Assembly (NCBI RefSeq): GCF_001941975.2
Contig: NZ_CP146991.1
Coordinates: forward strand, 4,213,001 to 4,277,000
Length of the DNA stretch: 64,000 bases
Direction: 5' to 3'
Source of the DNA: Sporomusa sphaeroides DSM 2875
GTDB lineage: Bacteria; Bacillota; Negativicutes; Sporomusales; Sporomusaceae
Below the pieces are notes generated by a model, which was given only the letters and a program-made list of their open reading frames with translations, ran no database searches and was not told the origin of the DNA. This document shows, piece by piece, positions 55,788-64,000 of the stretch (position 1 is its first letter; each line of letters opens with the position of its first letter). Both the position numbers and the translations under genes were made by a program.

Positions 55788-56777
55788 TTACCAAAGCATT
55801 CGCGAATGTTTCGAAGCTTTAGCCGTTCTGCCTTCTGATTGTGCAATCTTTTCGCCTTCACTTGCGATCTGGTCGATTGTAGACATAACTTCTTTAAAGT
55901 GATTTAGGTCTATGCATAGTTGTATAGCGGTTCCATGAAACCTATAGTCATTTAGCTTTGCTTTTCCACGAGAACATTCAATTCCATGTTCTCCACTACA
56001 AAGCATAAATTTCCCAAATCTCTTACCCAACTCAGAGAGGATGTATAATCCAAAACCAGAGTTAGACCAAATACCATCTTTCTTAACATCCTTGCCGGAA
56101 ATTCCGGGTTGCAAGCACAAGTTAAGGGCCTGCCTGTCAGTTGTTACTCCGAAATTATCCTTTAACGAGTTTGCTATTCCACATCCATTGTCAATAATTC
56201 CTATTTCTACACGAGCATTTTGGCCACTATATTTTTGGCCGCATAACATACATTCATCGATTTCCCCGTGTTCAAAAACATTACGAATAATTTCTCTAAA
56301 GCAGTATGCTAAAGCGTCTACTTCCTCAGGCACCGTCGTAATAATTCTAGCAATCTTCACAGCCTCTAATTGAATAAAATACTGTAATGGATGGGTTATT
56401 CCGTATTCATCTTCGTATTCAGATTGCTTTTTAAGTAGACAATGTTTACTAATCTTATTAAAAGGAATATATGTCCTACTCCCTTTTGCTTCACCAAGCT
56501 CCTTACCTAAATCAAATAAAGCAGTTTTATAAAAACCTATATGACCTAAATAGGAATGAGATTCCTTAAGCTTGGAATAACCACTTATCCATACATCTGT
56601 ATTAAAATTTTCAACATGATATGCTATTTCATTAGCTAAAACCAAAGATCCAAAGGGAAATGAAAAACTAAGCTTCGATATATCTAGAGTGATATTTTCT
56701 TTTTCACTATTTGCCAATATATCAGCAATCTTAAATGCAGTTTTCGTATCTATATTTGTAAGCTTTATTTCTGGCAT
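55788..56777 (-). CDS. GHKL ATPase with STAS-like N-terminus
   Basis: 329 residues. The N-terminal part (1-115) resembles a STAS-like strand-helix pattern (ITLDISKLSFSFPFGSLVLANEIAY). The C-terminal part has GHKL motifs: EIIRNVFEHGE (N box), IDNGCGIA (G1), and SGFGLYILSELGKRFG (G2). CMLCGQ suggests a metal knuckle. Such proteins appear in regulatory and defence loci, sometimes as anti-sigma-like ATPases. Bracketed by repeats C and D; the next upstream gene is a dGTPase-like protein. Confidence 0.7.
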   Translation of the reverse strand: MPEIKLTNIDTKTAFKIADILANSEKENITLDISKLSFSFPFGSLVLANEIAYHVENFNTDVWISGYSKLKESHSYLGHIGFYKTALFDLGKELGEAKGSRTYIPFNKISKHCLLKKQSEYEDEYGITHPLQYFIQLEAVKIARIITTVPEEVDALAYCFREIIRNVFEHGEIDECMLCGQKYSGQNARVEIGIIDNGCGIANSLKDNFGVTTDRQALNLCLQPGISGKDVKKDGIWSNSGFGLYILSELGKRFGKFMLCSGEHGIECSRGKAKLNDYRFHGTAIQLCIDLNHFKEVMSTIDQIASEGEKIAQSEGRTAKASKHSRMLW

Positions 56778-56842
56778 AACCCCACTCCTAAATAATTAGC
56801 TTTTCCACAATAACAGGCGGCAACATCTAACTTTTTTACAAG

Positions 56843-56934
56843 ATGCCAGAGGGCGGGGTTACTGACATTCTCGTATTTTTTGCATATCTTCGGTCAACCA
56901 TACTAAAATACTTTTATGTTGATAACCCGCCCCA
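56843..56934. repeat. REP/MITE-like element, copy D
   Basis: Matches copy C over the central 80 bases (GCGGGGTTACTGACA .. TTGATAACCCGC), same orientation, between the dGTPase-like and GHKL genes. Confidence 0.75.
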
Positions 56935-56969
56935 TGAAATCCCTTTTATACACTAACCTATAAGATTTC

Positions 56970-58193
56970 TTAATTCGCGTAATCTTCAAAATACGTTTTA
57001 TATTTGATGCTTAGCTGACTATCAGGAAATAGAAATGAATACAGATCAATAAAATAATCATCCGTCATACTTGCGATATAATCTACAACAACATCATTAG
57101 ACTCAATTTGTAAATATCCACGTTCCCTATTTCTATAATAGCTATACAATATCGAATAATTTATATGATGCTTAAATATTGGTGAATCATAGTTTTTTTC
57201 GATTACGTCATTTAATAGTTTTTCATATAAATTAAACATCATTGGTTTAATCTTATTATCATACTCATAATCAATATCTGGATCACGATATATTAGTTTA
57301 TCGTTCTCTTCCTTTAGCTTGCAAAAATCCTCATAAACTTCATCATCGATTTTGAGAAACTTTTGCCCTAAACTATTTTTCACAACATTTGTAATCATGT
57401 TTCTTATAATCTCACTATTACTCGTTCCCAATGCTGCACTATGCTTAAATTTTTCTTTTGGATATTTTCTGGTGCGAGCTGCATCTTGCCTATCTTTTCC
57501 AACATAGGCAATCATATCACTAATTCTGACTACACATCCTTCAAGTGTACATGGTTTTAAGTGAGCGATTTCTTCTTTATTCGTATAACATGCTTCCATC
57601 TTTTTACCAAATTCATTAAAATCATAAATAGGTATTGGTTGGTAATGTGAAAAAGCTTTTTCACCATTATGGCAAAGTATTCCATCCAAAGTTTGTAATG
57701 TTAAATTACTATTGGTAATAATTTGGAGGACCCGCACACTATGTACATTATGGTTAAAAAATCGGCCTGTTTTCTCATTATATTTTTCGCTTAGATATTT
57801 TTCCCCTACATGCCCAAAAGGAGTATGCCCCATATCATGTCCGATAGCAATTGCCTCAATTAAGTCCAAATTTAGGTTTAACGATTGCCCTATTGTCCTA
57901 GCAATTCGTGAAACCAGTTGAACATGCAAACTTCTCCGAGTAATATCATCATTTTTATAAAAAGAAAAGACTTGCGTTTTATCTGTATACCGATTATAAA
58001 AAATATTGTGTAATATTCTATCAACATCAATAGTAAAATTTGATCTGCAAAAATCCTCAGAGTTCTTTCGTGGATACTTTATTACAAAATCCGAATCTTT
58101 CGTTGCAAACCTCGATAAATTCATATTTCGCATTTCTTTTTGTTTTTCAAGTAACTCAAGTTGCCAATCTTCAAATTTAAAAAAATTATTCAT
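56970..58193 (-). CDS. dGTPase-like HD-domain nucleotidohydrolase
   Basis: 407 residues with the HD metal set: H90 (RRSLHVQL), H119-D120 (GHDMGHTPFGH), H123, and a later aspartate in VRISDMIAYVGKD. The family removes triphosphate from dGTP. Phage defence by dGTPases (nucleotide depletion) is known, and the location in a defence island fits, but a housekeeping role is possible. Start 58193 with GGAGG upstream. Distinct from E. coli Dgt in length. Confidence 0.85.
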   Translation of the reverse strand: MNNFFKFEDWQLELLEKQKEMRNMNLSRFATKDSDFVIKYPRKNSEDFCRSNFTIDVDRILHNIFYNRYTDKTQVFSFYKNDDITRRSLHVQLVSRIARTIGQSLNLNLDLIEAIAIGHDMGHTPFGHVGEKYLSEKYNEKTGRFFNHNVHSVRVLQIITNSNLTLQTLDGILCHNGEKAFSHYQPIPIYDFNEFGKKMEACYTNKEEIAHLKPCTLEGCVVRISDMIAYVGKDRQDAARTRKYPKEKFKHSAALGTSNSEIIRNMITNVVKNSLGQKFLKIDDEVYEDFCKLKEENDKLIYRDPDIDYEYDNKIKPMMFNLYEKLLNDVIEKNYDSPIFKHHINYSILYSYYRNRERGYLQIESNDVVVDYIASMTDDYFIDLYSFLFPDSQLSIKYKTYFEDYAN

Positions 58194-58330
58194 TGCTCCC
58201 TCCTGTGTGTGTCATGAAATAATTAAAGAAGCTACAAAACAGCTGTGTTGTTTATCATTTTATATTCCCGTAAAAAGACAAAAAGCCTGCCAAATTATAC
58301 AAATTAGGCAAATTTTTGCCTTTAAATCGG

Positions 58331-58486
58331 GTGTCAGGGGTTAGTAACACAACATGCTTTTTGATTTTCGTCGGCATCCCGTCAGACTGTGCGAAAGCGG
58401 CGCTATAAATAGCAAGAAACAAAAAAGTACCCTGGCTTTAAAACTCAGGCTACTCATTTGTAAAACTATACTATTTTTGTATTAAT
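58331..58486. repeat. Long direct repeat, copy B
   Basis: Second copy of the 54314-54478 element, lacking seven bases near its start. The two copies bracket the DUF4241, GHKL and dGTPase-like genes (3.85 kb). Confidence 0.8.
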
Positions 58487-58539
58487 TGTCTTTTTTTATA
58501 TAAACTTTCGATATAGGCAATAGCCTTTTTAAAATCCAA
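58471..58539 (-). pseudogene. Possible 5' gene remnant (22 codons)
   Basis: A TTG at 58539 with AAGGAGG nine bases upstream opens MDFKKAIAYIESLYKKRQL and stops inside repeat B. The sequence resembles the N-terminus of FolC-type proteins (..ALAYIESL..). This could be a gene cut short by repeat insertion. Weak evidence. Confidence 0.3.
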
Positions 58540-58809
58540 TTTTCTGTTCCTCCTTATGCCAAGATAGATAATCCTGAAAGGATTACTGTCTTGCGACCAA
58601 AACGGTCCGATATTGGTCCGTAAAAGAGGCAGCCAATCGCAAATCAAAAAGAAAATGAGCTACTAGTCCAGGCTGTCTGTGTCGGCGTAACTTTAAAAGT
58701 CTCTGTAAAGATTGAGATCAAGGGAACAGTAATGTAAAGACAACACAGTCCCCTTGATGCACCAGGACAGGATAATAGGCTGTGCGAAGGATAAATTTCT
58801 GGATACACT
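58540..58809. other. Intergenic, no gene seen
   Basis: About 270 bases between the remnant and the palindrome. Short open frames here have no ribosome sites or family resemblance. Confidence 0.35.
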
Positions 58810-58835
58810 GGGACAAGGAACCTGTCCCCTGTCCC
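58810..58835. repeat. REP-like palindrome, GGGACAAGG family
   Basis: GGGACAAGGAACC then TGTCCC twice; the inverse of the 45851 end and of the 452-478 palindrome. Confidence 0.55.
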
Positions 58836-58930
58836 GAAAATACAGCATTTACGCGTCAGGCCTAATAAAATTAGCCAAAATATAATATAATGCATCTAAG
58901 AGCAGAAAAAGCAGATTGCGAGGTGCCTTG

Positions 58931-59152
58931 ATGGAATATATCAGGATAGCAACAATAGAGGACGAATTTGAAGCCCAAATTCTGACGTCAATTTTAGCGG
59001 AGCGTCAGATTAAACATTATCTCAAATCTTTTCATGACAGTGCCTATGACGGTCTCTTTCAAAAAAATTATGGTTGGGGAGCGCTATTTGCCCCTAAGGA
59101 CAATGAACAGGAAATACTGGAAATCATAGAGGATATTAGAAAATCAGTGTAG
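58931..59152 (+). CDS. DUF2007-like small protein
   Basis: 73 residues: MEYIRIATIEDEFEAQILTSILAERQI .. LFAPKDNEQEILEIIEDI. This is the pattern of DUF2007 signal-transducing proteins (a short alpha/beta fold). GAGGTG five bases upstream of ATG 58931. Function unknown. Confidence 0.7.
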   Translation: MEYIRIATIEDEFEAQILTSILAERQIKHYLKSFHDSAYDGLFQKNYGWGALFAPKDNEQEILEIIEDIRKSV

Positions 59153-59195
59153 TGAGTCCGGCTAGACCGCTGGCTTTACGGAGGCAACGGTAAGG

Positions 59196-59248
59196 GACAA
59201 GGCAAGAGGCCAGTGGTATGCAACCACTGGCCTCTTGCCTTGTCTTTA
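59196..59248. terminator. Bidirectional terminator with 22-bp stem
   Basis: Perfect 22-bp arms (GACAAGGCAAGAGGCC.. and its complement, 59196-59217 / 59223-59244), loop ATGCA, between the convergent DUF2007-like and marR genes. Confidence 0.92.
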
Positions 59249-59262
59249 TTACCAGCGGCGTA

Positions 59263-59697
59263 TCAGTAAGTCATTTTAGTTATGATTTGCTGCAATTCAC
59301 GGATCGCCTGATTGAGCCGCAGCACATCCTGGTCCTCTAAACACTCAATTTTCTTCGCTAACAGCAGTAGTGTTTTTTCTTTGACGTTCTCGCACATGCT
59401 CAAGCCGGATGGGGTCATGCTTATGCGGATAATTCTCCTGTCGATGTTATCATATTCTCGCTGGACAAAGCCTTCTGCAACCAGTTTATCAATAATCGGT
59501 GTCATCTGCTGCTTGGACATAAGCATTGCCTGGGAGAGTTCTGTCATTGTGGCTTTTTTCTCTCTCAGAATTGCCAGGACATGAACCTGGGTCGAACTAA
59601 GAATTGTTTTAAATTGTTGTTCAACCGGCCGCACAAACTCCTTATCAAGGAGCGGAATTAAATGAAATAGCATTTCAGCGGTTTTTACGCGATCCAA
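59263..59697 (-). CDS. MarR family repressor
   Basis: 144 residues with the MarR winged helix (TMTELSQAMLMSKQQMTPIIDKLVAEGFVQREYDNIDRRI). TTG at 59697 is favoured: AAGGAG lies eight bases upstream, while the GTG three codons earlier overlaps that box. It sits divergent from the efflux operon across a long palindrome and probably represses both. Confidence 0.85.
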   Translation of the reverse strand: MDRVKTAEMLFHLIPLLDKEFVRPVEQQFKTILSSTQVHVLAILREKKATMTELSQAMLMSKQQMTPIIDKLVAEGFVQREYDNIDRRIIRISMTPSGLSMCENVKEKTLLLLAKKIECLEDQDVLRLNQAIRELQQIITKMTY

Positions 59698-59741
59698 AGC
59701 AAGCACTCCTTAGTTGTTATTGACAGTCTATCGTAAATACC

Positions 59742-59789
59742 TTAACATATATGTATAGTAAATTTTTATTTACTATACATATATGTTAA
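59742..59789. promoter_or_regulatory. 48-bp operator palindrome, marR/efflux
   Basis: Perfect 21-bp arms (59742-59762 and 59769-59789; TTAACATATATGTATAGTAA and complement) around six bases. Each arm itself contains ACATATATGT, so it may hold two MarR dimers. Centred between the divergent genes, with AT-rich -10-like sequences inside. Confidence 0.8.
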
Positions 59790-59933
59790 ATATAATTAAC
59801 TGTTAATAGTATATTAATATTTATACTATATCATGAGTACTGTTGCAAGCCAAGCTCGCAGGCCACACTTCGCTGGCGCTGCCGGCAATCCCTGGTATTC
59901 ACAAGCAGAATAAATTTTTCAGGAGGTTTTTGT

Positions 59934-61229
59934 ATGAAGAAATGCCTGCGCTATTTTCTGGCCATTATCCCTGTCACCATGCTTATGACCTTAGCTCAGC
60001 CGGTATTAGCTGCGGCGGTGGAGTTATCGGTAGCAGACAGTATCGCCCTGGCCTTACAGAATAACCATGAACTCAAATATGCACAATCGGCCAGGGAAAA
60101 AGCGTATTGGGCCATGCAAGCGGCACGGAGCAGCAAGGGACTTTCCCTCGATTTTACCCACACCGACCAGCGCTACAACACGCCGCCGGCGGCGACCGGA
60201 ACCTCTACATATGAATATACGTCAGATTTTACAAACCAGCTTGTTCTCACCTTGCCGCTGTATTCGGGCGGGAAGCTGGAGAAGCAAATAAAACAGGCGG
60301 CGCTTGAACATACGGTGGCGGACCTGGAGGTGGAAGCAGCCAAGCAACAGCTGAAGCTGACTGTGGTGTCGAATTACCTTGCCGTGCTGGAATACCGCAA
60401 TGAAGTGCGGGTGAATCAGGAGACAGTCAGGAATTATGAAGAACACCTGCAGCTGGTTAAAAATAAATACGACCTGGGCCTGGTAGCGAAGACCGATGTG
60501 TTGTCAAGCCAGGTGGATCTGGCCGGTGCTCAGGATAATCTGGTAAAAGCCCAAAATAATTATACCAATGCTGCAGCCGCCCTGAACAATGCGATCGGGT
60601 TGCCCCATGCGGCCGAGGTTACGCTAAAAGATGAGTTTGCATACGAAAAATATCCCCGGACGCTGGCGGAATGCCTGCAGTATGCTATCGAGCACCGGCC
60701 CGAATTGGAGCAATATGAGGCCCAAATCGCCAGTGCCAATTATGCTGTGGATATTGCCAAAAGCGACCGGCGCCCGACAGTTAATCTGACGGCCGAACAA
60801 GGCTGGTATGACAGCCATTTTATCGGCGCGAAAAACAGCAACTGGTTAGTGAAGTTAACCACATCGCTCAATCTGTTTGATACCGGTTTAACCAGTGCTA
60901 ACATCAATCAAGCCCGGCATAATGCGGCTATGGTGCTGGATAAGGCCGAGCAGCAGCGGGATACGATCCTGCTGAATGTACGCGAGTATTATCTGAGCAT
61001 GCAGGAAGCCGAAAAGCGGATTGATTCTAATAAGGTATCTGTCAATTATGCCGCCGAAAGTCTAATGATCCAGAAAGCCCGCTATGAGGCCGGGGTTGGC
61101 ACCAACCTGGATCTGCGCGATGCCGTGTTGTCACTGGACTCGGCGCAAAAGGATTACATCCAGGCCTTGTATGATTATAATCTGAACAAAGTTAAGCTGG
61201 AACAGGCCATGGGCTTGCCGGTGCAATAA
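59934..61229 (+). CDS. TolC family outer-membrane efflux protein
   Basis: 431 residues. Signal peptide (MKKCLRYFLAIIPVTMLMTLAQPVLA, cleavage near 26), then two OEP repeats with long amphipathic helices (ALQNNHELKYAQSAREKAYW, EYRNEVRVNQETVRNYEEHLQ; AIEHRPELEQYEAQIASANY). Forms the outer-membrane channel for the MFP and RND subunits encoded next. AGGAGG before ATG. Confirms a diderm cell. Confidence 0.92.
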   Translation: MKKCLRYFLAIIPVTMLMTLAQPVLAAAVELSVADSIALALQNNHELKYAQSAREKAYWAMQAARSSKGLSLDFTHTDQRYNTPPAATGTSTYEYTSDFTNQLVLTLPLYSGGKLEKQIKQAALEHTVADLEVEAAKQQLKLTVVSNYLAVLEYRNEVRVNQETVRNYEEHLQLVKNKYDLGLVAKTDVLSSQVDLAGAQDNLVKAQNNYTNAAAALNNAIGLPHAAEVTLKDEFAYEKYPRTLAECLQYAIEHRPELEQYEAQIASANYAVDIAKSDRRPTVNLTAEQGWYDSHFIGAKNSNWLVKLTTSLNLFDTGLTSANINQARHNAAMVLDKAEQQRDTILLNVREYYLSMQEAEKRIDSNKVSVNYAAESLMIQKARYEAGVGTNLDLRDAVLSLDSAQKDYIQALYDYNLNKVKLEQAMGLPVQ

Positions 61230-61251
61230 CAGGGAGATGGGAGGAAGACTA

Positions 61252-62418
61252 TTGCGTATCAGGAATTCAAAGAAATTATACTTTGGCTTGCTGGCAGCCG
61301 CTGTGCTGCTTAGCCTAGCCGTGGCGCGCAGCGGCATATTGTCCGGACCGCAGGTGAGCACAGTCTCGCCGGCGGTCGTGGTAAAGGCGATGCAGGTGGT
61401 AACGCGGGATACCCCTGTCAGCCGGGAGTTTGTGGGCCAGGTTAAAGCCAAGAGTGAAGTAAAAATTATGTCAAAGGTAGCCGGGAATGTTGTGGAAAAA
61501 ATGGTGAACGGCGGCGATACGGTCTATAAGGGGCAGCCTTTGTTCCGGATCGATAATAAGCAATACCTCTCAACCATTCATTCGGCCCGGGCCGCGTTGC
61601 TAAAATCGCAGGCAACCCTTAATAATACGCAAAAAGACGTAGTGCGCTATCAGAAGCTGGCCGCGTTAAACGGGGTTGCCCAGCAAACGGTTGATGCCTA
61701 TGTGGCTCAGGCTGAAGAAGAAGCGGCCACGGTGGAGGTCAGCCGGGCCGCCTTGCAGCAGGCCATCCAGGATGAGCAGGATACCTTGATTGTTTCACCG
61801 GTTGACGGCCGCATTGATGTAAATGACGTAAGCCTCGGATATTATGTAGCTGCCGGTTCAACAATAATGGCTACTGTTTCTTCCATCAACCCGGTTTGGG
61901 TGCAGTTCAGCATGAGCGAAACCGAATACCTGAGCTATCTCCGCAACGGCAATGGTTCCCTGCCGGCCAGCTTTAAGGAGCATCTGCAGTTGGTATTAAG
62001 CGATGGAACGGAGTATCCACTCATTGGCCGGATGGAGCAAATCGACCGGGGGATTGACAGTACGACAGGCACGATTACCATCAAAGCCAGCTTTGACAAC
62101 CCACAAAACTACTTGCTGCCAGGTATGTTCGCCCGGGTGGTCGCGCAGGAAGCTGTGCGGCAGGGGGCGTTGCTGATCCCGCAGAAAGCGGTCAAGGAAG
62201 TGCTGGATAATGCCTTTGTCATTGTCGTAACCGACGATAACAAAGCCGAAAGCCGGCAAGTGAAGCTGGGCGACAGGATCGGCGATATGTGGCTGGTGGA
62301 AGAAGGCCTTAGCGGCACAGACCGGATTGTTGTGGAGGGGATCGACAAGGTAAGGCAGGGCAATGCAATGCAGGTCACAATGATAGAGCCGGATGCACAA
62401 ACTCCGGCCCGGCAATAG
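61252..62418 (+). CDS. RND efflux periplasmic adaptor (MFP)
   Basis: 388 residues of the HlyD/AcrA type: membrane anchor or signal at the N-terminus (FGLLAAAVLLSLAVA), barrel-sandwich motif (GNVVEKMVNGGDTVYKGQPLFRID), coiled-coil hairpin, and beta-barrel (SPVDGRIDVNDVSLGYYVAAGS). No lipobox cysteine. TTG at 61252 is chosen since GGGAGG precedes it; the ATG at 61237 overlaps that box. Connects TolC to the RND pump. Confidence 0.88.
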   Translation: MRIRNSKKLYFGLLAAAVLLSLAVARSGILSGPQVSTVSPAVVVKAMQVVTRDTPVSREFVGQVKAKSEVKIMSKVAGNVVEKMVNGGDTVYKGQPLFRIDNKQYLSTIHSARAALLKSQATLNNTQKDVVRYQKLAALNGVAQQTVDAYVAQAEEEAATVEVSRAALQQAIQDEQDTLIVSPVDGRIDVNDVSLGYYVAAGSTIMATVSSINPVWVQFSMSETEYLSYLRNGNGSLPASFKEHLQLVLSDGTEYPLIGRMEQIDRGIDSTTGTITIKASFDNPQNYLLPGMFARVVAQEAVRQGALLIPQKAVKEVLDNAFVIVVTDDNKAESRQVKLGDRIGDMWLVEEGLSGTDRIVVEGIDKVRQGNAMQVTMIEPDAQTPARQ

Positions 62419-62431
62419 GGGGCGTTGGTAT

Positions 62432-64000
62432 ATGGCTGACTTTTTTATCAAGCGCCCGATCTTCGCCATCGTGTTGTCGATCATTATTACCTTATTGGGC
62501 ACAACTGCCGCCTTTACCCTGCCGGTAGCGCAATACCCGCAGATTTCTCCGCCGACAATCTCAGTCAGTACCTCCTACCAGGGGGCAAATGCCGATGTTG
62601 TCGATCAAACCGTGGCCCAGGTCATTGAAGAGCAAATCAACGGTGTTGAGGACATGGTATATATGTCTTCCACCAGTACCGACTCCGGCTCCTATTCGCT
62701 GAGCATTCAATTTGAGACCGAAAAAGACTCGGATACGGCGGCGGTACAAGCCCAGAACCGTGTAGCGCAAGCCACCGCCTCTTTGCCCGGTGCGGTGCAG
62801 ACCGCCGGGGTTACGACCCGTAAAGCCTCGCAGGATATGTCACTGATTTTTACGCTCTGGTCGCCGACAGACAGTTATGATGCCAATTTCTTAAAAAACT
62901 ATGGCAGTATTTATCTGATTGATGATATCAAACGGGTCAAGGGTGTCGGTGAAGTATCGGCCTTTGGCTCGGACTACAGCATGCGGATATGGCTGCAGCC
63001 GGAAAAAATGGCGCAGTTGGGGATCTCAGCCGGTGAAGTGACGACCGCGATTGAAGCGCAAAATGTGCAGGCCGCAGCCGGCGCTTTTGGTAAAATGCCG
63101 ACGCCGTCCGCGCAGCAGTTCCAGTATACGGCCAAGGTCAAAGGCCGCCTCACGAACGAGAAAGAGTTTGAAAATATTATTGTTCGTTCCCAGTCAGACG
63201 CTTCCTTCGTCCGTCTTAAGGATATTGCCCGGGTGGAGCTGGGCAGCAAAGAATATGATTTTAACAGTTTAATGAACGGTAAGGTGGCGGCCGGGTTTGC
63301 TGTTAAGCTGACCAGTGACGCCAATGCCCTGGAGACCATCGGCAAGGTAAAAACGGTGCTGGCTCAGGCCGCAAAGAATTTTCCCGGCGATATGGAATAC
63401 AAAATTGTTGTTGACAATACCGAGTTTGTGCGCGAATCCATGCAGGAGGTGGTTAAGACCTTTGCCGAGGCTCTGCTGCTGGTTTTGATTGTGGTGTTTA
63501 TTTTCCTGCAGAGCTGGCGGGCCACGCTGATTCCCCTGCTGGCCATTCCGGTATCCCTGCTGGGTACCTTTGCCGCCTTTAGCGTACTGGGCTTTACCAT
63601 TAATACGCTGACGTTGTTTGCGATGGTGCTGGCTATCGGGCTGGTTGTGGATGATGCGATTGTTGTCATTGAGGCTGTCGAATATCATATGCGCTATTCC
63701 GGGCTGTCCCCGCTGGACGCCACCAGACGGGCCATGAGCGAGGTATCGGGTCCGGTGGTCGCGATTGCGTTCGTATTGGCGTCAGTCTTTATTCCGGTGG
63801 CTTTTTTCGGCGGCACCACAGGGATTTTATACAAGCAATTTGCGTTAACCATTGTGGTGTCGATGGCCTTGTCGGCCGTTGTTGCCTTGTCATTGACACC
63901 GGCCCTGTGCGTGCTGCTGCTCAAGCCCCATGCGCCCCAGGCCCACAGTGGAACATTGGCCGGATTTTTCCGGGCTTTCAATCATTGGTTTGAACGCGGC
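62432..64000 (+). CDS. RND multidrug efflux permease (HAE1/AcrB-like), 3' end outside window
   Basis: First 523 codons. MADFFIKRPIFAIVLSIIITLLGTTAAFTLPVAQYPQISPP is the HAE1 start; porter domain segments follow; TM4 carries the proton-relay aspartates in GLVVDDAIVVIE (about 402-413). Third gene of the tolC-mfp-rnd operon, starting 13 bases after the MFP stop, with a GGGGGC box. Confidence 0.93.
   Translation, partial: MADFFIKRPIFAIVLSIIITLLGTTAAFTLPVAQYPQISPPTISVSTSYQGANADVVDQTVAQVIEEQINGVEDMVYMSSTSTDSGSYSLSIQFETEKDSDTAAVQAQNRVAQATASLPGAVQTAGVTTRKASQDMSLIFTLWSPTDSYDANFLKNYGSIYLIDDIKRVKGVGEVSAFGSDYSMRIWLQPEKMAQLGISAGEVTTAIEAQNVQAAAGAFGKMPTPSAQQFQYTAKVKGRLTNEKEFENIIVRSQSDASFVRLKDIARVELGSKEYDFNSLMNGKVAAGFAVKLTSDANALETIGKVKTVLAQAAKNFPGDMEYKIVVDNTEFVRESMQEVVKTFAEALLLVLIVVFIFLQSWRATLIPLLAIPVSLLGTFAAFSVLGFTINTLTLFAMVLAIGLVVDDAIVVIEAVEYHMRYSGLSPLDATRRAMSEVSGPVVAIAFVLASVFIPVAFFGGTTGILYKQFALTIVVSMALSAVVALSLTPALCVLLLKPHAPQAHSGTLAGFFRAFNHWFERG

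Noticed and set aside
58644-58895. 83-residue open frame on the minus strand
   Set aside because: No ribosome site or family resemblance, and it crosses the GGGACAAGG palindrome.

Overview
The window reads as chromosome of an anaerobic, diderm Firmicute of the Negativicutes, most likely Sporomusa/Pelosinus-like (Sporomusaceae). It combines Gram-positive style features (strong AGGAGG ribosome binding sites, LytST/LytTR, GntR-FCD, sigma-54 activator with a PrpR-like sensor) with outer-membrane machinery (TonB-dependent receptor, autotransporter barrel with ESPR signal, TolC, RND pump). Desulfoferrodoxin, ThiH (rather than ThiO) and ferredoxin-type proteins point to anaerobic life. No rRNA or tRNA gene was seen.

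1-9.4 kb: a truncated unknown gene, a 4Fe-4S protein, and a sigma-54-controlled catabolic operon (UxaA-type small and large subunits plus a LarA/DUF2088 protein) preceded by its enhancer-binding activator. Then come FmdB, desulfoferrodoxin, a small exported protein and NudC. 9.5-17.3 kb: a cyclodeaminase-family protein, DapA, UbiX, two chemoreceptors and a CCA-adding enzyme. 17.4-26.9 kb: an oxidoreductase triad (GlpA-like, FAD/NAD oxidoreductase, DUF1667) with a strong promoter whose start is covered by a palindrome, a GntR/FCD regulator, an N-formylglutamate amidohydrolase-like protein, and a CstA transporter with a LytS/LytTR pair resembling pyruvate-sensing systems. 26.9-33.6 kb: thiS-thiG-thiH-tenI, YjdM, a LysR regulator, an EamA transporter and an FrhB-like protein.

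33.6-39.9 kb is the most unusual locus. A cobalamin riboswitch and terminator precede a single 1427-codon gene that joins an autotransporter (ESPR signal, passenger, 12-strand-type barrel) to a complete TonB-dependent receptor (plug and barrel). It is followed by a 470-residue putative beta-propeller protein. Together these suggest a corrinoid-capture system with two outer-membrane barrels on one chain.

40-59 kb is AT-rich and accessory: a defence island. It holds two small phage-type regulators with clear operators, a HEPN/DUF4145-like protein, a RecQ-like helicase-nuclease with an unknown partner, and a four-gene run mod-res-hamA-like-hamB-like. That run is a type III restriction system apparently co-transcribed with a Hachiman-like nuclease/helicase pair. 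Beyond it lie a decayed mrr, an hsdR-like 3' remnant, a DUF4241 protein, a GHKL ATPase and a dGTPase-like HD protein, peppered with REP/MITE-like repeats.

59-64 kb returns to core-like sequence: a MarR repressor, a very large palindromic operator, and a divergent TolC-MFP-RND efflux operon that runs off the window.
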